64,000 bases of DNA from JABDMH01 sp965223025 (GTDB lineage: Bacteria; Bacteroidota; Bacteroidia; Chitinophagales; Saprospiraceae), in contig CBDCVP010000022.1 in assembly GCA_965223025.1 (NCBI GenBank), positions 1,612,001-1,676,000 of the forward strand. The letters are read 5' to 3'. Below the pieces are notes generated by a model that saw only the letters and a program-made list of their open reading frames with translations, did no database searches and had not been told where the DNA came from. Numbering within the stretch: the first letter of the stretch is position 1; every line of letters begins with the position of its first letter. The position numbers and the translations under genes are program-made. Positions 1 through 7,292 of this stretch are shown here, in pieces.

Positions 1-226
1 ACTCAATCAGATTCTTGAGTGACCTGGCCAGTCGATCCAATCTCCATACGACCAGGGTGTCACCATCTCGAAGCTGTTCCCTCAGCTTGGCCAGTTCCGG
101 CCGATCGGCCTTGGTGCCACTCAGCTTGTCAATGTAGATCTTTTTGCACCCAGCTTTCTTGAGAGCATCAATCTGGAGGTCTGGATTCTGATCACCCGTA
201 CTAACACGCGCATATCCTAATAGCAT
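1..226 (-). CDS. Serine recombinase (resolvase/invertase family), C-terminus outside window
   Basis: The minus strand from an ATG at 226 encodes 75 residues that match the N-terminal catalytic domain of small serine recombinases. Visible hallmarks are the opening GYARVSTGDQ with the nucleophile serine at residue 9, the DKLSGTKADRPEL stretch, and VVWRLDRLARS, which carries conserved arginines. The family cuts and religates DNA at short crossover sites as a resolvase or invertase. The helical arm and the HTH domain lie beyond the left edge, so target and completeness are unknown. The upstream DNA (227-300) is AT-rich and could hold its recombination site. Family call is secure; the exact role is not. 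Confidence 0.88.
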   Translation of the reverse strand, partial: MLLGYARVSTGDQNPDLQIDALKKAGCKKIYIDKLSGTKADRPELAKLREQLRDGDTLVVWRLDRLARSLKNLIE

Positions 227-347
227 GCTCCAATATACGAGTAAATAAACTTAAGCACGCATATAAGTTACTTTACTTTGATTATTTAACGTGTTTATTA
301 ACCACAAAACGGCTCATAATGCCATGAAATAGAGTAGGAGGGGAGCA

Positions 348-373
348 GTAAAGAAAACGGTCGTTTTCTTTAC
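348..373. repeat. Perfect 12-bp inverted repeat, 2-bp loop
   Basis: The arms GTAAAGAAAACG (348-359) and CGTTTTCTTTAC (362-373) are exact reverse complements around a GT centre. No T-run follows and no gene ends here, so a terminator is unlikely. It lies about 120 bp upstream of the serine recombinase start, where resolvases and invertases often have their site, and near-palindromes with a 2-bp centre are typical of serine-recombinase crossover sites. That link is inference. Confidence 0.55.
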
Positions 374-1169
374 CTACGGTGGTGCTGTAAATCGTACTAG
401 GCCCAGGCTCTTGCAAAAACTCTGATTGAACTCGCGTTTGATTGAACGGTCTTTGGCCTTGAGCAATCGGTCAGGGTGCAAGAAGTTTACGAGACATGAT
501 CTCTGTAATAATTACGGATTAATAAAAATCCCAGCGTATTTATTTTTGCACTTTCCTCAATCCTCTTTGATATTGAAGATCCTGCTCATTTTTACACTTA
601 GGAATGAAAATTGACACCTGATCCCGATTGTCCTACTTGTGCTGAAGAAAGCCGTCAAAAATGTGGAATAGTAAATAGAGATGGAACTGAATACTTCATA
701 TATGTATCTGTCGAACAGCAGTACAGCGCAGGTCATGCGAAAATCCTATCTGTTCGTATTTCAGTAATCGTAGACTTTAGTACATTTGCCAGTAATAAAC
801 TATGATAGCGGGTTTCCCCTGAAATCGACGCCGTCAATCACATTATATTCAAACATTGCAAAGGGCTTTGAGCGTTAAAGGCTTCATTAGCCACTGAATG
901 CTATGCTACTTAAGATGGGATCGAGAAGTCTGGTTTCCGATCTTTTCAGAGTGTGGCTAACAATCTTTCCGTATGGTCATCTAAAAGCTTGGGAATCTGC
1001 AGGATCCATGTCGACGGAGTTTTGATAACTAATCTAAACGTGGGGCTGCATCATCTAATCCGCCGGCAGAGTGACCTGCATTGAATGGACCAGGGCCCAT
1101 AATATTACGAAGTGATCCGACCAAGGGCCACGTTGTTGCGAGCCATTCAAAAAGAAATCTGACCAGATT

Positions 1170-1196
1170 TTGCGTCTTTTCCACCTCTATTGCGTC
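1170..1196 (+). promoter_or_regulatory. Paired TTGCGTC direct repeat, 20-bp period (copy 1)
   Basis: TTGCGTC occurs at 1170-1176 and again at 1190-1196, exactly 20 bp apart, then continues TGCCAGATGAAAATTAAAA. The same arrangement, with the same 13-bp spacer length, recurs at 4862-4888. The second copy is 28 bp upstream of the ArsI-like start codon. Two direct repeats on one face of the helix suggest a binding site for a dimeric regulator or a specialised promoter; which factor is unknown. Confidence 0.45.
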
Positions 1197-1223
1197 TGCC
1201 AGATGAAAATTAAAACATAAACT

Positions 1224-1637
1224 ATGAAAAGATTACATATCAACTTGCAGGTGCACGATATCGAAGCGTCTACAACTTTCTACAATGCCCTCTTCGGTGC
1301 AGCACCGACTGTAAGTAAGGCAGATTACACCAAGTGGCTCTTGGACGAGCCTCGCGTCAATTTTTCCATTTCGCTAGGCGGTGATAGGCCCGGTGTTCGA
1401 CATTTGGGTATCGAGGCCGAAACCACTGCTGAACTTGAAGAAATCTATGCAAACGTCAGGAGCACCAATGAGTTCGTCCGAGAGGAGGGTCACACCACCT
1501 GTTGCTATGCAAAGTCTGAGAAGTCTTGGGTCAAAGATCCGCAGGGCGTCGAATGGGAAGCCTTTCAAACATACGGTGAGTCCGATGTAAATCGAATTGT
1601 GGAACCCAGTACCAGCAATGGCTGTTGTACTTCATAA
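1224..1637 (+). CDS. ArsI/CadI-family metalloenzyme (VOC fold)
   Basis: This 137-residue protein has the vicinal-oxygen-chelate layout of ArsI/CadI proteins: an opening MKRLHINLQVHDIEAST with a metal-ligand-type histidine, a mid-protein GVRHLGIE segment with the second histidine, then TTCCYAKSEKSWV with the paired cysteines, and DPQGVEWEAF with the terminal glutamate. ArsI is an iron-dependent C-As lyase that strips methyl or aryl groups from trivalent organoarsenicals; CadI members are linked to cadmium response. The C-terminus ends in another cysteine pair (CCTS), common in the family. Length is slightly short. It is followed 10 bp later by a sigma factor gene, so the two are probably co-transcribed. 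Substrate is inferred, not shown. Confidence 0.82.
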   Translation: MKRLHINLQVHDIEASTTFYNALFGAAPTVSKADYTKWLLDEPRVNFSISLGGDRPGVRHLGIEAETTAELEEIYANVRSTNEFVREEGHTTCCYAKSEKSWVKDPQGVEWEAFQTYGESDVNRIVEPSTSNGCCTS

Positions 1638-1647
1638 CCTGATAACT

Positions 1648-2169
1648 ATGGACATTGCCACGCCAGTTTTTTTAGAATATAGGGATATCTTAACTCGGTT
1701 CATTCAGAGCCGGATTAAGGATCCAATTGATCAGAGTGATTTACTTAGTGAAGTAATGGTTAAGATTTACGCCAACGTGGAAAAACTGAGCTCATTGCGT
1801 AATGCTGAAGCTTGGCTAATCACCATTGCTCGTAACACCATCAACGATTACTTCCGTGATCAAAAAAGAAGGAGATCAGAAGCGTTGCCTTTCGATCTGA
1901 CTGCAACAGAAGAAAGGGGCTTATATGAGCAATTGAGCGGTTGTGTGCCTTCACTGATAGAGCAACTGCCGACTAAATATGCATTGCCCTTGGCAGATCA
2001 TGAGTTGAAGGGAATTTCTAAAAAAAAATTAGCTCTCCAATATGGGCTAAGTGAATCCGGTCTTAAGTCGCGTATCCAAAGAGGTCGGAAAAAACTGAAA
2101 ACTCTTTTTACCAATTCCTGCTTAAATGTACTTGAAGAAGGGAAGGGTAGTTCTGAATGCGGCTGTTAA
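1648..2169 (+). CDS. ECF-type RNA polymerase sigma factor, SigZ-like
   Basis: The chosen start is the ATG at 1648, 10 bp after the ArsI-like stop; an earlier in-frame ATG at 1597 would overlap that gene and adds no family sequence. The 173 residues contain sigma region 2 (DLLSEVMVKIYANVEKL followed by AWLITIARNTINDYFRD) and region 4 with a helix-turn-helix (KKLALQYGLSESGLKSRIQRGRKKL). The C-terminal tail is short and ends CGC, a cysteine ending known from SigZ-type factors and possibly a metal or redox sensor. No anti-sigma gene adjoins it. Pairing with an arsenic-type enzyme suggests a metal or thiol stress response, which is inference. Confidence 0.85.
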   Translation: MDIATPVFLEYRDILTRFIQSRIKDPIDQSDLLSEVMVKIYANVEKLSSLRNAEAWLITIARNTINDYFRDQKRRRSEALPFDLTATEERGLYEQLSGCVPSLIEQLPTKYALPLADHELKGISKKKLALQYGLSESGLKSRIQRGRKKLKTLFTNSCLNVLEEGKGSSECGC

Positions 2170-2421
2170 CATAGGGCACACGCACTAGGCGAATTCCCTC
2201 ACAGATCAGTGATTTTCAGAAAATCGGCAGGTATCTCACCAAGCCGTCCGCGAATTTAATTGATCGATCTTTTTTAGATCCATTTTGACCATTGGATACT
2301 GCAGTCGAGTATCCGCAAGTCTAGGATATCAACTCTAATGAATAATATTTCATTGCCTTCATCTGGGTGAGAACCAAATTTGGAATCGATCAAATTCAGA
2401 GATTGCTAAGAAAATCAAACT

Positions 2422-4311
2422 ATGAAAAATTTAATCTCATTAATATTCATCTCAATATCCATGGTCACATCGGTACTGAATGCCCAAACATCTAATTTCC
2501 AGGCTGCCCTACGTCATCTCGATGGTCAAATGATGATGGACGACCAGATGGACCTGCGGTTCACTATCTATGAAGATGGCAGTAAAGTATTCGAAGAAGA
2601 ACATCTGGGCATCACTACCAATGATGTGGGCATACTCAATACCCGTATCGGATCCATTAATAGCGCTGATTTTCAAAAAATCAATTTTGATCAATTAGTC
2701 GAATTAATGATCGAAATTAAAAAAGATCAGACCTATGAACTAGTGCATAGTGAACCCATTGCAGCCGTCCCGCTCGCCATGCACGCCTACACTGCCAAAA
2801 ATGTAGATGATGCGGATGCTGATAGTACCAACGAATTACAATCGATCGCTTTTGATGCCGCCAATAATAGATTGACCCTCTCTCATGGTGGGGAAGTCGA
2901 TCTTAGCTCACTTGACAATGACGAAGGAGGATTTGGTACTGGTACGGATGATCAAAATCTTTCCTTAAGCGGAACGAAACTTACCATAGAAGATGGTAAT
3001 GTTGTTGATTTAAAAGAACTGAAAGATGCGGATGCCGATCCTAAAAACGAACTACAAAAATTATCAAAATCGGGAAACTTCATCAAATTAAGTGATGGCG
3101 GCGGTGAGATTGAAGATGCCGTTGAAGACAACGATGCAGACCCGGAAAACGAAATTCAAAAGCTGAGTCTACAGATACCCTCTAAAAAACTCTCCCTATC
3201 CAATGGAGGAGGAACCGTGGATTTGGGGTCCATTATAGATGGTCAGGGGGATGGCTATTGGGTTAAACAGGGGGATATAATATCTTCTTTCCATGAAGTT
3301 GTGCTAGACAATCTCTATATAAATAAACAAATAAGGTTTCCTAAATCAATTTTCACCTCACAAGGTTGGGAGGCTCAGACAGATTTTGGATTAAAGGTTC
3401 CAAAAGATAAAGTCCTAAGAATAAACGGAGATGCGGAAAATGGTCTGACAAAAATTGGTAATAACAAGGATGTACACTTATCCAAGGGACGAGGACTTGT
3501 CGGCATTGGCACCCAGACACCCAAGACAAAATTAGAGGTTATCTCCAACAGCCGGGTTAATCTGGGTACAGGTGGCATCCTTTCAGTAGGTGGAGACTCC
3601 GGGCCAAATATGGCCTTTGATGGATCAACTATTCAGTCTAAAGAACGGCAAAATGGCTACACTTTGCATCTCAATCCACTTGGTGGTGGAGTTGAAATTG
3701 GACAAAGCTTGGATGTCGGACCCCAAGCAGGTGGATCCCTTATCGTGGGAGGAGATGCCCAACATCTAGCAATCGGCTCTAAGATAATACAAGCCCGGGC
3801 GAACGGAAGGCCAGCTGAGCTTAGACTAAATCCACATGGAGGAATATTGCGAGCACCCAGCCTAGGTAGTATCGGGGACAAAGCCAATATGCAATACAAT
3901 ACCACCACTGGTGAAATCGGATACGAAAATTCATCTCGCAGATATAAGACTACTATCGTCGATCTAGAGGATGACTGGCACAAAATATTGCAAGCAAGAC
4001 CGGTAAAGTATGATCGTCCCGGCTCACCGGGTGACTGGGAATACGGATACATCGCTGAAGAAATGGATTCCATCGGATTGAGCAATTTGGTTTTCTACGA
4101 TGAGGAAGGCCAGCCAGAGAATTTCAATTACGAAAAAATGATTCTCTATCTAACCGAAATACTCAAGGTACACGAGAAGGATATCCAGCTCAGAGATGAT
4201 AAAATATTTAGGTTGGAGGAAAAATTGAAGCGGCAAAACCATGGGATTATCTCATTGCACAAGCGCATACTTGGTCTTGAAAATTCTTTCAGTACACCAA
4301 CGATGGACTAA
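2422..4311 (+). CDS. Secreted tail-fibre-like protein with S74 intramolecular chaperone domain
   Basis: The 629-residue protein opens with a signal peptide (cleavage near NAQTSN). It continues with a conserved N-terminal domain to about residue 130 (ending AVPLAMHAYTA), then imperfect repeats built on DADADPKNELQ and SLSGTKLTIEDGN motifs, then a glycine-rich repetitive zone with VGIGTQTPKTKLEV. The C-terminus is a peptidase S74 chaperone domain: SSRRYK at 504-509 supplies the Ser and Lys of the self-cleavage dyad, followed by YGYIAEEMDSIGL and a coiled coil. In known S74 proteins this domain trimerises a beta-helical fibre and is then cut off. No phage genes are nearby, so this is a cellular surface fibre. 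A paralogue lies at 5046-6839. Confidence 0.85.
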   Translation: MKNLISLIFISISMVTSVLNAQTSNFQAALRHLDGQMMMDDQMDLRFTIYEDGSKVFEEEHLGITTNDVGILNTRIGSINSADFQKINFDQLVELMIEIKKDQTYELVHSEPIAAVPLAMHAYTAKNVDDADADSTNELQSIAFDAANNRLTLSHGGEVDLSSLDNDEGGFGTGTDDQNLSLSGTKLTIEDGNVVDLKELKDADADPKNELQKLSKSGNFIKLSDGGGEIEDAVEDNDADPENEIQKLSLQIPSKKLSLSNGGGTVDLGSIIDGQGDGYWVKQGDIISSFHEVVLDNLYINKQIRFPKSIFTSQGWEAQTDFGLKVPKDKVLRINGDAENGLTKIGNNKDVHLSKGRGLVGIGTQTPKTKLEVISNSRVNLGTGGILSVGGDSGPNMAFDGSTIQSKERQNGYTLHLNPLGGGVEIGQSLDVGPQAGGSLIVGGDAQHLAIGSKIIQARANGRPAELRLNPHGGILRAPSLGSIGDKANMQYNTTTGEIGYENSSRRYKTTIVDLEDDWHKILQARPVKYDRPGSPGDWEYGYIAEEMDSIGLSNLVFYDEEGQPENFNYEKMILYLTEILKVHEKDIQLRDDKIFRLEEKLKRQNHGIISLHKRILGLENSFSTPTMD

Positions 4312-4332
4312 TCCCAATGTAAAAATATAATC

Positions 4333-4839
4333 ATGAAAAAGATTAAAGTAATAGTATTGGCGATAATAATGTCGATGATCGGTAGCTTAGGTCTAATCGC
4401 CCAGATTCAAATGGATCGATCGCTGTTTTGTAATGCAGGCGGATCTGTAATGCTTTCTAATACACAACTTGATTATTCTCTTGGGGAAACCATGATAGGT
4501 TTTCATCGGGCTGGAAACATAATGGTATACGAAGGTTTCCACCAAGGTCAAATTGATGACTTGAGCACGGCACAAAGAGACCTTGAGCTTGCAAATATCT
4601 CTTTACAAGCTTTTCCAAATCCAACATCAAATGATATACACATTGCGTTAAAAGACGATGATTTGATCCGTCTCTCCATTCATAACCATTTAGGGGAATT
4701 AATTCGCCACGTCAGCCTCATGAGAGACAGCAGGAACATCTCAATTGACATGAAGAGCCTAGCAGCAGGCATTTATTTGGCTCGGGTATTTACAACCAGG
4801 ACGCCGGCAGGTTTTTCTATCAAATTGATCAAGCAATAA
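4333..4839 (+). CDS. Small secreted protein with type IX (Por) sorting domain
   Basis: This 168-residue protein has a signal peptide (hydrophobic LAIIMSMIGSLGLIAQ) and a C-terminal T9SS type A sorting domain: LQAFPNPTSNDIHIAL, then LGELIRHVSL, then LAAGIYLARVF, ending near the C-terminus in KLIKQ. The middle part (about 25-80) resembles a short module seen ahead of such sorting domains in Bacteroidota, with LDYSLGETMIG, but has no known activity. It starts 21 bp after the first S74 protein and is probably in its operon. Export through T9SS and surface attachment is expected from the family; its function is unknown. Confidence 0.82.
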   Translation: MKKIKVIVLAIIMSMIGSLGLIAQIQMDRSLFCNAGGSVMLSNTQLDYSLGETMIGFHRAGNIMVYEGFHQGQIDDLSTAQRDLELANISLQAFPNPTSNDIHIALKDDDLIRLSIHNHLGELIRHVSLMRDSRNISIDMKSLAAGIYLARVFTTRTPAGFSIKLIKQ

Positions 4840-4861
4840 ACCAGCGTTTTTATTCACATTC

Positions 4862-4888
4862 TTGCGTCCTTCTGGCAACTTTTGCGTC
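4862..4888 (+). promoter_or_regulatory. Paired TTGCGTC direct repeat, 20-bp period (copy 2)
   Basis: TTGCGTC at 4862-4868 and 4882-4888, followed by TGCCAAATGAGAATCAAAA, repeats the arrangement at 1170-1196 with the same 13-bp spacer length. The 26 bases beginning at the second TTGCGTC differ from copy 1 at only three positions. It stands 157 bp upstream of the second S74 protein, in the gap after the T9SS gene, so it may drive or regulate that gene. Confidence 0.45.
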
Positions 4889-5045
4889 TGCCAAATGAGA
4901 ATCAAAAGTTAAGATTCTAGAAATATTTGCTACCAAGGTTAGGCCTCATTAGCAACCCACAGAAAGTAAAAACATATAATATGACTGCGATCGATACAGA
5001 TTCTAATATTAGATGTACATCGATCAGTCTAAAAATTTATTGAGC

Positions 5046-6839
5046 ATGAAAACATTAATAGAAAATTTAGTTGTCATCAATTTGCTGCTCATTACCGTCC
5101 TCAGTGGTCAGGCTCAAACGCTTTCCTATCAAGGTGCCCTTAGGCTATCTGATGGATCTGTCATGAGCAAAACCCAGGTCGATGTGCGCATAAGACTTTT
5201 TGCCAACGATGTCAAAATCTTTGAAGAAGAACATTTAGGAGTCCAAACCAGTGATGCTGGTATCTTCAACATTCAAATTGGTGCTGTACGACCAGGACTC
5301 TTCCAACAGTTAAATTTCGATCAACAAATAGAGGTCAGCACAGAGATCAAGACGGGAACTGCGTACGAGATGGTAAACCGCGAAACAATATCAGCGGTAC
5401 CGCTTGCGATGCATGCTTACACTACAGCCAATGTTGATGACGCTGATGCCGACCCCTCCAATGAAATTCAATCTATAGACTTCGATGTCTCAAAAAATAT
5501 TCTGTCACTGACAGATGGTGGCCAGGTTGATCTCAGCATTTTAAAGGACGAGAACCATGGCAGTGTGGGTTCTGATAATCAAAAATTGTCTATTTCCGGC
5601 ACTAAACTATCCATTGAAGATGGAAACTCAGTAGATCTCGTGATCTTACAAGATGGCATCGAAGATGCAGATGCCGATCCTAAAAATGAATTGCAGAAAA
5701 TATCGAAACACAAGAATCGAATTAGATTGAGCCATCAAGGCGGTGAAATCATTGATGCCGTAAATGACGCCGATGCCAATCCTGAAAATGAACTGCAGAA
5801 ATTGGATTTAAACAATTCGACCAAGAGACTTTCATTGTCAAAAGGCGGAGGTACTGTTGATTTAGGTCAGATGTTAATTGGTGGTTCGGAACAATTGTGG
5901 GAGAAGAACGGAGCCGCCATTCAAAACAAAACCCCGAATGTAAATGTAAACGGAGCCCTATCTGTTCAACAAAACATTAAACTGGGGCCGCTCTCACTAA
6001 ATGGTGCTGGAATTCGAGCAGATGGCTTTAACGACATTTCACTCACGTCTGGTAAAGGATCAGTACTTGTCTTTGGCAAACTAGGAATCAACGATTACCC
6101 AATTACTAATCTTCATGTGGGGCAGGGCGAAGCAGTCGGACCCCATCATGGTGGTAGTTTCCTAATCGGCACTCGTAATAATAATCTGGCATTTGGTGTC
6201 AAAACCATACAGGCCAGAAATAACCTGGATCCCAGTGACCTTTTCCTTAATCCACATGGAGGCAGAATTATGGCCCCAAAACTGAGGTATATAGGAGATA
6301 AGGCCAATATGCAGTACAATAAAAGTACGGGTGAAATAGGATACGACAATTCGTCTCGTAGATATAAATCCAACATTACTGAATTAGAGGACGACTGGAA
6401 TAAAATATTAAATGCTCGACCGGTAAGATACGATCGACCCGCCTCACAAGGCGAATGGGAGTTCGGGTATATCGCCGAAGAAATGGATTCGATAGGCCTG
6501 GAAAATCTAGTATTTTATGATGAACAGGGTCTTCCTGACAATTTCAACTATGAAAAAATGATACTGTATGTCACTGAATTATTAAAGGCCCATGAAGAAA
6601 AAATCATGCTACTTGAGAGCAGAAATCAAGAAATTGCCCAGCTAAGGCAAGACCTGAATGCTCAGACTGATGACTTTGCATCACTGGAAAACCGAATCCA
6701 GCAATTGGAAGTGGCCAGTACGCAGGGCACTGGCATAAATCTAGGTTCAGGAATTCAGCAACCTAATAAGGGTGAACGCATACTTTCACTGGCACGAACG
6801 GCAGGATCGATCCTAAATCTCACTAAAATATTTAAGTAG
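5046..6839 (+). CDS. Secreted tail-fibre-like protein with S74 chaperone domain (paralogue)
   Basis: The start is taken at the ATG at 5046, directly before a good signal peptide ending GQAQT; the upstream in-frame ATG at 5013 only adds a charged extension. The 597 residues follow the 2422-4311 gene domain by domain: conserved N-terminal part ending AVPLAMHAYTT, DADADPKNELQ and SISGTKLSIEDGN repeats, and an S74 chaperone with SSRRYK from residue 436. The chaperone cores are very alike (DDWNKIL versus DDWHKIL), while the central shaft regions differ in length and sequence, as expected when shafts diversify. The tail adds a coiled coil and about 30 further residues. Likely a surface fibre; ligand unknown. 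Confidence 0.85.
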   Translation: MKTLIENLVVINLLLITVLSGQAQTLSYQGALRLSDGSVMSKTQVDVRIRLFANDVKIFEEEHLGVQTSDAGIFNIQIGAVRPGLFQQLNFDQQIEVSTEIKTGTAYEMVNRETISAVPLAMHAYTTANVDDADADPSNEIQSIDFDVSKNILSLTDGGQVDLSILKDENHGSVGSDNQKLSISGTKLSIEDGNSVDLVILQDGIEDADADPKNELQKISKHKNRIRLSHQGGEIIDAVNDADANPENELQKLDLNNSTKRLSLSKGGGTVDLGQMLIGGSEQLWEKNGAAIQNKTPNVNVNGALSVQQNIKLGPLSLNGAGIRADGFNDISLTSGKGSVLVFGKLGINDYPITNLHVGQGEAVGPHHGGSFLIGTRNNNLAFGVKTIQARNNLDPSDLFLNPHGGRIMAPKLRYIGDKANMQYNKSTGEIGYDNSSRRYKSNITELEDDWNKILNARPVRYDRPASQGEWEFGYIAEEMDSIGLENLVFYDEQGLPDNFNYEKMILYVTELLKAHEEKIMLLESRNQEIAQLRQDLNAQTDDFASLENRIQQLEVASTQGTGINLGSGIQQPNKGERILSLARTAGSILNLTKIFK

Positions 6840-6941
6840 CCAAATGCATCGGTTCTCCGAAGTGTAATTATCATGCCATCTCCCGAAATTTATCTGGTTC
6901 AGCCCATAACTGAATTTATCTCAACATAAAAATGGTCCACC

Positions 6942-7160
6942 ATGAAAATATCCAAGCGAGAACAGCAAGTATTACATCTAATTGCTAACGAATATACCAC
7001 TAGTGAAATTGCCAGGCAGTTATATGTGAGCCGCGAAACCATAAAATCGCACAGACGTAAACTATTATCCAAAATGGGCGCCCGCAATGTGGCGGGTTTA
7101 GTGCGAAAGGCATTTGAGCTCCAAATCTTAGGGATATCCAAAACACATCAATCAGTCTGA
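6942..7160 (+). CDS. Stand-alone LuxR-type HTH protein, 72 residues
   Basis: The whole protein is one GerE/LuxR DNA-binding domain: KREQQVLHLIANEYTTSEIA, then VSRETIKSHRRKLLSKMGARN, the usual recognition helix and dimer helix. There is no receiver, PAS or transmembrane part. Small stand-alone domains of this type can act as transcription factors or be remnants of larger regulators. Its position between the second S74 gene and the L-domain protein, all on the plus strand, suggests a local regulator of these surface genes; that is inference. The start has only a weak ribosome site, as usual here. Confidence 0.8.
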   Translation: MKISKREQQVLHLIANEYTTSEIARQLYVSRETIKSHRRKLLSKMGARNVAGLVRKAFELQILGISKTHQSV

Positions 7161-7292
7161 CAATATGTAATCCTAGCATGGTTATCCTCACGAAAATTCA
7201 AAATTAATCTTACCCATTTCGGTAGTACAATAGGGACTTTTGTATTTCATTTCCCAGGATCCATTGACTCTCTTAATATTAAATCAATTATC

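Larger units (their letters stand above)
227..1223. other. Long non-coding stretch, about 1 kb
   Basis: I see no convincing gene here. Two open frames (426-614 and 611-805, the second from a TTG) have no recognisable domain and no supporting context, and I leave them out. The left part is AT-rich and faces the start of the recombinase. It contains the inverted repeat at 348-373. The last 60 bases hold the paired TTGCGTC motif described separately. The rest (about 650-1140) shows nothing I can name and may be decayed accessory DNA. Confidence 0.5.

Noticed and set aside
426..805. Two short plus-strand open frames
   Set aside because: No domain, no ribosome site, composition unlike a protein, the second starts at TTG; the region looks non-coding.
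2422..6839. Prophage, because of tail-fibre-like S74 proteins
   Set aside because: No capsid, portal, terminase, lysis or integrase genes are present; both proteins have signal peptides and lie beside T9SS genes, so they are cellular.
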